DNA of 6,839 nucleotides from Candidatus Pacearchaeota archaeon. GTDB lineage: Archaea; Nanoarchaeota; Nanoarchaeia; Pacearchaeales; GW2011-AR1. The translations under genes were made by a program, and so were the position numbers. The notes under the pieces were generated by a model. It did no database searches, was not told the DNA's origin, and saw only the letters and a list, made by a program, of their open reading frames with translations. This document shows, piece after piece, positions 3,911 to 6,839 of the stretch; within the stretch, counting starts at the first letter, position 1; every line of letters starts with the position of its first letter. The stretch spans positions 1 through 6,839 of the forward strand of contig NZER01000516.1 of the NCBI GenBank assembly GCA_002690445.1, read 5' to 3'.

Positions 3911-4162
3911 ATGAAATTAACTAAATTACATCTTAAACAGATCATCAAAGAAGAGTTACAAAATTTAATACAAGAACAAGGTCTCGACCCTAGTCAGCGC
4001 AATTGTTACGAACTTATCCAAAAAAGAGCATGGGCTTTAGAACCACCACATCGCCTTAACGGATACGCCGCTGAAAGCATTTGCGATGAAAGGCCAGATA
4101 TTATTTTTATTGAAGATGATGAGGAATTCCGCGCTGCTCTTCAAGATGCCGCGCAACTTTAA
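3911..4162 (+). CDS. Tagged protein 3: small acidic protein (83 aa)
   Basis: I chose ATG 3911, 7 nt after AAAGGA, over an upstream in-frame TTG 3893 that would lie in the conserved motif. Residues 1-22 are the tag, ending LIQE. The 60-residue body has Cys32 and Cys58 (NCYELIQKRAWAL and ESICDERPD), a short strand (DIIFIEDD) and an acidic helix (EEFRAALQDAAQL). The body looks like a compact helix-strand-helix unit with a possible disulphide or metal pair. It begins a new unit with its own motif copy. Family not recognised. Confidence 0.85.
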   Translation: MKLTKLHLKQIIKEELQNLIQEQGLDPSQRNCYELIQKRAWALEPPHRLNGYAAESICDERPDIIFIEDDEEFRAALQDAAQL

Positions 4163-4207
4163 CCAACTAGTCTAAAAAAAATTTTCGTAATTTTACTTTT
4201 TCCACCA

Positions 4208-4220
4208 ACTAATTAATATA
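4208..4220 (+). promoter_or_regulatory. ACTAMTTAHWATW motif, copy 3, touching the start codon
   Basis: ACTAATTAATATA; its last A is the A of ATG 4220. Unlike the other copies there is no space for a ribosome site. AATTTT occurs at 4180-4185 and 4189-4194. Confidence 0.5.
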
Positions 4221-4915
4221 TGCACCTGACTCGCGCCCGCCTCAAACAAATTATTTATGAAGAATTGCTAAAAGATGGCATCGAATTCGATTCGAGTTCG
4301 CGCTGGATAAAGCCGATTGAACGTGCGATAGAACGCGCGCCGAAGTCTACAGTAACAAGTTGGATTGCTGCAGCAAAATCAGCCTGTCAAACGCATCCGT
4401 GGATATGCGCAATAATTGCCATTATAGGGGCGGCAATTGTCGGATATTTAATTTGGAAAGAAAGCGATGATTATAACGAAGCAGACGACCCGGCTCTCGG
4501 CACAGCTGGATATATTCTTTATTTACACAGCAAAGACAAAGAAGAGATTAAATGGTTTAAAACTAAAGAAGAACGCGATGAATGGCAAAAAGAATACCGC
4601 AGATTAAGAACCCAAGAGGATACCGGCGGTGGATTTTTCGATGTTAATTTATTACCTCAAGCCCATAAACTACCGGTTATTCCAGCAACACGCCCCAAAC
4701 TTACAAAAACAACTAAACTATGGCATAGACCTCCTAAAACTGATGAAGAGTGGGAGCGTTTTTATGAAGATTTAGTAACATTACTTGGTGAAGATGCAAT
4801 AGAGGATTATTTACCCAAATATGGACCAGACAAAAAGTGGGGTGGTGAACATAAAACTGCTTTAAAGGCCATGCAAGAAAAACAGTTCGAAAAATTTGAA
4901 TCCGAAGATTTTTAA
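4220..4915 (+). CDS. Tagged protein 4: membrane-anchored, 231 aa, no ribosome site
   Basis: ATG 4220 is fixed by the tag (MHLTRARLKQIIYEELLKDG), the most diverged at its end: it has no LxE at residues 20-22. No Shine-Dalgarno sequence precedes it and the ACTAATTA motif abuts the start. Residues 24-58 are polar with a helix (ERAIERAPKSTVTSWIAAAK). Residues 61-79 (WICAIIAIIGAAIVGYLIW) form one clear membrane helix. The remainder, about 150 residues, is soluble and charged, with EERDEWQKEYRRLR (117-130), a Pro-rich linker (LPVIPATRPK, 151-160) and DEEWERFYEDLVTLLGEDAIEDYL (175-198). It is the only tagged product here with an obvious membrane span, and could be a delivered membrane effector (inference). 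Family not recognised. Confidence 0.85.
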   Translation: MHLTRARLKQIIYEELLKDGIEFDSSSRWIKPIERAIERAPKSTVTSWIAAAKSACQTHPWICAIIAIIGAAIVGYLIWKESDDYNEADDPALGTAGYILYLHSKDKEEIKWFKTKEERDEWQKEYRRLRTQEDTGGGFFDVNLLPQAHKLPVIPATRPKLTKTTKLWHRPPKTDEEWERFYEDLVTLLGEDAIEDYLPKYGPDKKWGGEHKTALKAMQEKQFEKFESEDF

Positions 4916-4926
4916 AAATTTAATAA

Positions 4927-4939
4927 ACTACTTACAATA
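4927..4939 (+). promoter_or_regulatory. ACTAMTTAHWATW motif, copy 4
   Basis: ACTACTTACAATA, 38 nt before ATG 4978, the longest spacing of the set. AATTTAAT lies just upstream. A GGGAG sits 19 nt after the motif. Confidence 0.5.
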
Positions 4940-4977
4940 CAATGCAATAAAAACTAGTGGGAGAAAACCATAATATT

Positions 4978-5175
4978 ATGAATCTAACTAAACTAACTAA
5001 ATCTCAAATTCAAAAACTTATTGAAGATGACCCTTCGGGTGGTGTTATTCAAAAACTTATTGAAGAAGGTCGTTTGCAAGAAGTTATAAACTTAATAGCA
5101 CCAGATTGCTGTCCATCAATGACTCCAGATGCAAAATTTATAAAATTAATTGCAGATAGAATAGCGAAACTTTAA
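4978..5175 (+). CDS. Tagged protein 5: 65-aa protein with a duplicated tag
   Basis: ATG 4978 begins MNLTKLTKSQIQKLIEDD. A GTG at 4957 in the same frame would add seven residues, but the tag fixes the ATG; GGGAG at 4959-4963 is 14 nt away, rather far. Removing one LTK makes the sequence line up with the standard tag, and the DNA shows a 9-bp tandem duplication here. A second copy of IQKLIE follows 13 residues later. The body is short: helix GRLQEVINLIAPD, then CCPSMTP (Cys44, Cys45) and a helix DAKFIKLIADRIAKL. It may be a minimal or degenerating cargo. The gene is A/T-rich like its neighbours. Function unknown. Confidence 0.75.
   Translation: MNLTKLTKSQIQKLIEDDPSGGVIQKLIEEGRLQEVINLIAPDCCPSMTPDAKFIKLIADRIAKL
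4984..5066 (+). repeat. Two nested direct duplications inside the tag of protein 5
   Basis: CTAACTAAA occurs twice in tandem (4984-4992 and 4993-5001), adding LTK. Separately a 20-nt identical stretch beginning ATTCAAAAAC is found at 5008-5027 and 5047-5066 (period 39 nt, 13 codons), encoding IQKLIE in both copies. Both changes keep the frame. Confidence 0.85.
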
Positions 5176-5194
5176 GCTTTATAAAATTTTAAGA

Positions 5195-5207
5195 ACTAAT
5201 TATTATT
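5195..5207 (+). promoter_or_regulatory. ACTAMTTAHWATW motif, copy 5
   Basis: ACTAATTATTATT, 16 nt before ATG 5224 and 2 nt before a weak GAGAG ribosome site (5210-5214). AATTTT lies at 5185-5190. Confidence 0.6.
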
Positions 5208-5223
5208 ACGAGAGACGCTCTAT

Positions 5224-5577
5224 ATGAAACTAACTAAACAACACCTAAAACAAATCATAAAAGAAGAACTTCAAAAAATATTAGAACTAGACATGGGCCA
5301 AGAATTTGGTGACGACATATCTGCAACAGCACTACCTACCGGAGATTTAGAGAAAATACTCGCAGATGTACAAAAATGCTTAGCAGACGGCGGCTTGATG
5401 GTCGCAATTAAATGCGGCCCAATCGCACTGCAGTTAATAACCGCAATCGCTGACGAGGAGTGGATCCCCGCGATGAAACATGCCATGGATTTAATGGAAT
5501 GCGTACCAGGATCCTGTAAGAGAGCCGTACAAAGCTTAATTCAAGCATTACCCAAAGAAGAAGGGCGTCTTCCATGA
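5224..5577 (+). CDS. Tagged protein 6: helical four-Cys protein (117 aa)
   Basis: ATG 5224 is set by the tag (MKLTKQHLKQIIKEEL, then QKILELD); the (I/L)xE match falls at residues 19-21, one earlier than in most. After an acidic linker (GQEFGDDISATALPTGD) the body is nearly all helix: LEKILADVQKCLADGG, LMVAIKCGPIALQLITAIAD, EEWIPAMKHAMDLMECV, PGSCKRAVQSLIQALP. Cys52, Cys64, Cys93 and Cys98 could form two disulphides or a metal site in a small helical bundle. It has a motif copy upstream and heads an operon of three tagged genes, overlapping the next by ATGA. Family not recognised. Confidence 0.85.
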   Translation: MKLTKQHLKQIIKEELQKILELDMGQEFGDDISATALPTGDLEKILADVQKCLADGGLMVAIKCGPIALQLITAIADEEWIPAMKHAMDLMECVPGSCKRAVQSLIQALPKEEGRLP

Positions 5578-6026
5578 ACTTAACCAAATTTCATCTCAAA
5601 CAACTAATCAGAGAAGAAATAGAAAATGTATTAAAAGAAGACGCCGAAGGGCCGAAATATACAGACCCCCGGCGATGCGGATATCAAGATCGCCCGGATG
5701 CTTGGTACGATGGACTCTTTAGATACGCTCCAAAGTTTCAAGAAGGGGCGTTTAAGGTTTCATGTGACGAGGGCTGCAGGAGCCTAGGAAAGCTAACTGG
5801 AAAAGCATATCAACAAGAACTAGCATGTCATCAAAGTAAACAAATTGTACAATATGTGCCAAAAACGCCGGAGGAGAAGGCTCGCATCGCGGCCGAATTC
5901 GAAGGGAAAGTCGATTGGGAGACGTGGCAGAAGTCTCAAAAACCTCCTACGCCCCTAGATGATGAATCTGGCTATGAAAAGAAGTATGATAAGTATTATC
6001 AAACCTCACGGAAAAAACGCTCATGA
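5574..6026 (+). CDS. Tagged protein 7: 150-aa four-Cys protein
   Basis: ATG 5574 overlaps the previous stop (ATGA), and AAGG at 5561-5564 is an adequate ribosome site. The tag MNLTKFHLKQLIREEI ends ENVLKE at 17-22. The body begins with PKYTDPRRCGYQDRPDAWYDG (Cys35) and continues with FKVSCDEGCRSLGKL (Cys64, Cys68) and QQELACHQ (Cys85). A charged segment (TPEEKARIAAEFEGKVDWETW, 98-118), a Pro linker and a basic Tyr-rich tail (YEKKYDKYYQTSRKKRS) follow. CxxxC plus two more Cys could bind metal, but no named finger fits. It is translated together with proteins 6 and 8. Function unknown. Confidence 0.85.
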   Translation: MNLTKFHLKQLIREEIENVLKEDAEGPKYTDPRRCGYQDRPDAWYDGLFRYAPKFQEGAFKVSCDEGCRSLGKLTGKAYQQELACHQSKQIVQYVPKTPEEKARIAAEFEGKVDWETWQKSQKPPTPLDDESGYEKKYDKYYQTSRKKRS

Positions 6027-6262
6027 ATTTAACCAAATCTCAACTTAAACAAATCATTCAAGAAGAACTAATATCGGTGTTACAAGAAGAAGAAGGTCAT
6101 ACATGTTATGAAGATCTAAAAGACCCTGGAAAAGTATTTTGGTTCTATCGTGAAAAAACGAAGATATATTGCTCCGGCACCTCATGTAGGCCAACGCGCG
6201 CAAAGCCAGGCGAAGCTAAAAATGCAGCTACATTATATAAAACAGTATCTTGTCCTGAATAA
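6023..6262 (+). CDS. Tagged protein 8: small four-Cys protein (79 aa)
   Basis: ATG 6023 overlaps the previous stop as ATGA, with no strong ribosome site, so translation is probably coupled. The tag MNLTKSQLKQIIQEEL ends ISVLQE at 17-22. The 57-residue body carries Cys28, Cys50, Cys55 and Cys77 in HTCYEDLKDPGKVFWFYREKTKIYC, SGTSC and TVSCPE. Four Cys in so small a body suggest two disulphides or a zinc site, like a small secreted or toxin-like fold (inference). It is the last gene of the 5224-6262 operon. An A-run after the stop is not preceded by a stem. Family not recognised. Confidence 0.8.
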   Translation: MNLTKSQLKQIIQEELISVLQEEEGHTCYEDLKDPGKVFWFYREKTKIYCSGTSCRPTRAKPGEAKNAATLYKTVSCPE

Positions 6263-6287
6263 AAAAAAGAATTTCCTCTTCTATACA

Positions 6288-6300
6288 ACTACTTATTATT
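6288..6300 (+). promoter_or_regulatory. ACTAMTTAHWATW motif, copy 6
   Basis: ACTACTTATTATT, identical to copy 2, 17 nt before ATG 6318 and 3 nt before a strong AAGGAG ribosome site (6304-6309). Confidence 0.6.
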
Positions 6301-6317
6301 AGTAAGGAGCCCAACCC

Positions 6318-6785
6318 ATGAAATTGACTAAATCTCGACTCAAACGACTCATTAAAGAAGAGCTGCAAAAAGTATTAATGCAAGAACAATGTCCGCCAGG
6401 AATGACACAGCAAGGAAACCAATGCGTTGGTCAGCCAGGAGCCTATAAAAAGCCTACAATAACGCAAACTTCTCAGGGCGCCCCAATAGAAATGCCAACA
6501 CCGGATCGAGCGCTCGGACCCCAGGCGTATAAAAGGGCCATGAACATCCCACTTTGTACACTTGGTTGGAGTATACGCGAATTTCAGCTAATGTGGGAAA
6601 AAGGTGCGGGAGGACGCTGGAGTGCGAAACAGTTGGCATCTTCTGCAAGAGGCACAAATGGTCACGCTTTCGGCCTATCAAAACTAGCGGGCACCGGCAA
6701 GCCCATGTCTAAACAAGACTGTATAAAATTAAACACGCCCAGAGCAGGCCACCGTCTGGACCCAACCCTTGGATCCGGCCGATGA
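6318..6785 (+). CDS. Tagged protein 9: CPPG-motif protein (155 aa)
   Basis: ATG 6318 is 8 nt after AAGGAG. The tag MKLTKSRLKRLIKEEL continues QKVLMQE and has one extra residue before its final Glu (residue 23). Directly after it comes CPPGMTQQGNQCVG (Cys25, Cys36), a short CPPG-x-Q-x-G-x-x-C loop that resembles small disulphide-closed repeats in exported or structural proteins. A Pro/Thr linker (41-65) leads to a folded part: AYKRAMNIPLCTLGWSIREF (70-89), LMWEKGAGGRWSAKQLASSARG (91-112) and HAFGLSKLAGTGKPMSKQDC (116-135). The end is basic. Gly-rich loops and a single His are visible but no known catalytic motif. It may end in a frameshift (see the downstream frame). Function unknown. Confidence 0.8.
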   Translation: MKLTKSRLKRLIKEELQKVLMQEQCPPGMTQQGNQCVGQPGAYKKPTITQTSQGAPIEMPTPDRALGPQAYKRAMNIPLCTLGWSIREFQLMWEKGAGGRWSAKQLASSARGTNGHAFGLSKLAGTGKPMSKQDCIKLNTPRAGHRLDPTLGSGR

Positions 6786-6839
6786 GTTTGCCGCCGGCCT
6801 CCGCGCACGACAATTTGGTGGCCTTATGGCCGAAGAATA
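6782..6839 (+). CDS. Start of a further gene, frame uncertain (3' partial)
   Basis: ATG 6782 overlaps the previous stop as ATGA and stays open to the window end (MSLPPASAHDNLVALWPKN), with no tag. A second frame beginning at GAT 6781 reads DEFAAGLRARQFGGLMAEE, which looks more like a real protein. In that frame the only start I see after the last stop is TTG 6770. I cannot decide between them. Confidence 0.35.
   Translation, partial: MSLPPASAHDNLVALWPKN

Noticed and set aside
2724..6785. Tagged genes as RiPP precursors with a shared leader
   Set aside because: A common leader with variable cores is suggestive, but the bodies are up to about 210 residues, some with membrane or folded domains. 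No maturation enzyme is present, and a GG appears only in protein 5.
2724..6785. Tag as a Sec or twin-arginine signal peptide
   Set aside because: The segment is a charged amphipathic helix with KEEL in the middle. It lacks a continuous hydrophobic core, an RR motif and an AxA cleavage site.

Overview
The window looks like part of a double-stranded DNA phage genome, probably a large, possibly marine or environmental phage, or a contig derived from one. All credible genes lie on the + strand. They are small, tightly packed and often overlap by 1, 4 or 14 nt. Most have no recognisable function. Two left-hand genes are of types common in phages: a small protein ending NPRFNKARFLKAC and a SWIM zinc-finger protein. 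There is no rRNA, tRNA, transposase or CRISPR array. The host cannot be named from this sequence.

Left part (1-2526): four short transcription units. (1) Positions 1-382 hold a tandem array of at least three paralogous MQVGDLVKF proteins (the first is cut by the window edge), each overlapping the next by the same 14 nt. (2) A promoter at 423-451 drives an operon of four touching genes (484-1518): the NPRF protein, the SWIM protein, a basic protein with two GRP cores, and a fourth MxVGDLV paralogue. (3) A near-consensus promoter at 1528-1556 drives a 28-residue membrane peptide, whose ATG sits at the predicted transcription start, and a 51-residue protein. (4) A near-consensus promoter at 1992-2020 with a structured leader of about 110 nt drives a two-helix membrane protein and a small protein coupled to it. 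A C-rich hairpin at 2547-2575 closes this part. Several of these genes are very short and rest on reading frame, start context and spacing.

Right part (2698-6785): nine consecutive genes whose products share an N-terminal segment of about 22 residues, M(K/N)LTKxxLKQ(I/L)IKEEL followed usually by xxVLxE, and then diverge into unrelated bodies of about 40-210 residues (Cys-pair, Gln-rich, Pro/Ala-rich, transmembrane, acidic, four-Cys). Each of the six gaps longer than 30 nt before a tagged gene contains the motif ACTAMTTAHWATW. The other three tagged genes are joined to their upstream neighbour by a 14-nt gap or an ATGA overlap and lack it. A motif, ribosome site and tag therefore recur as one cassette with exchangeable cargo behind it.

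Best interpretation (inference): the segment is a targeting signal that brings diverse cargo to one place. The closest precedent is the capsid-targeting sequence of T4 internal proteins and Alt, which is removed by the prohead protease after (L/I)xE. Five of nine tags here carry (L/I)xE at exactly residues 20-22 and two more carry it slightly earlier. The right half would then be an array of head-packaged, possibly injected, proteins. No capsid or protease gene is in the window, so this is untested.
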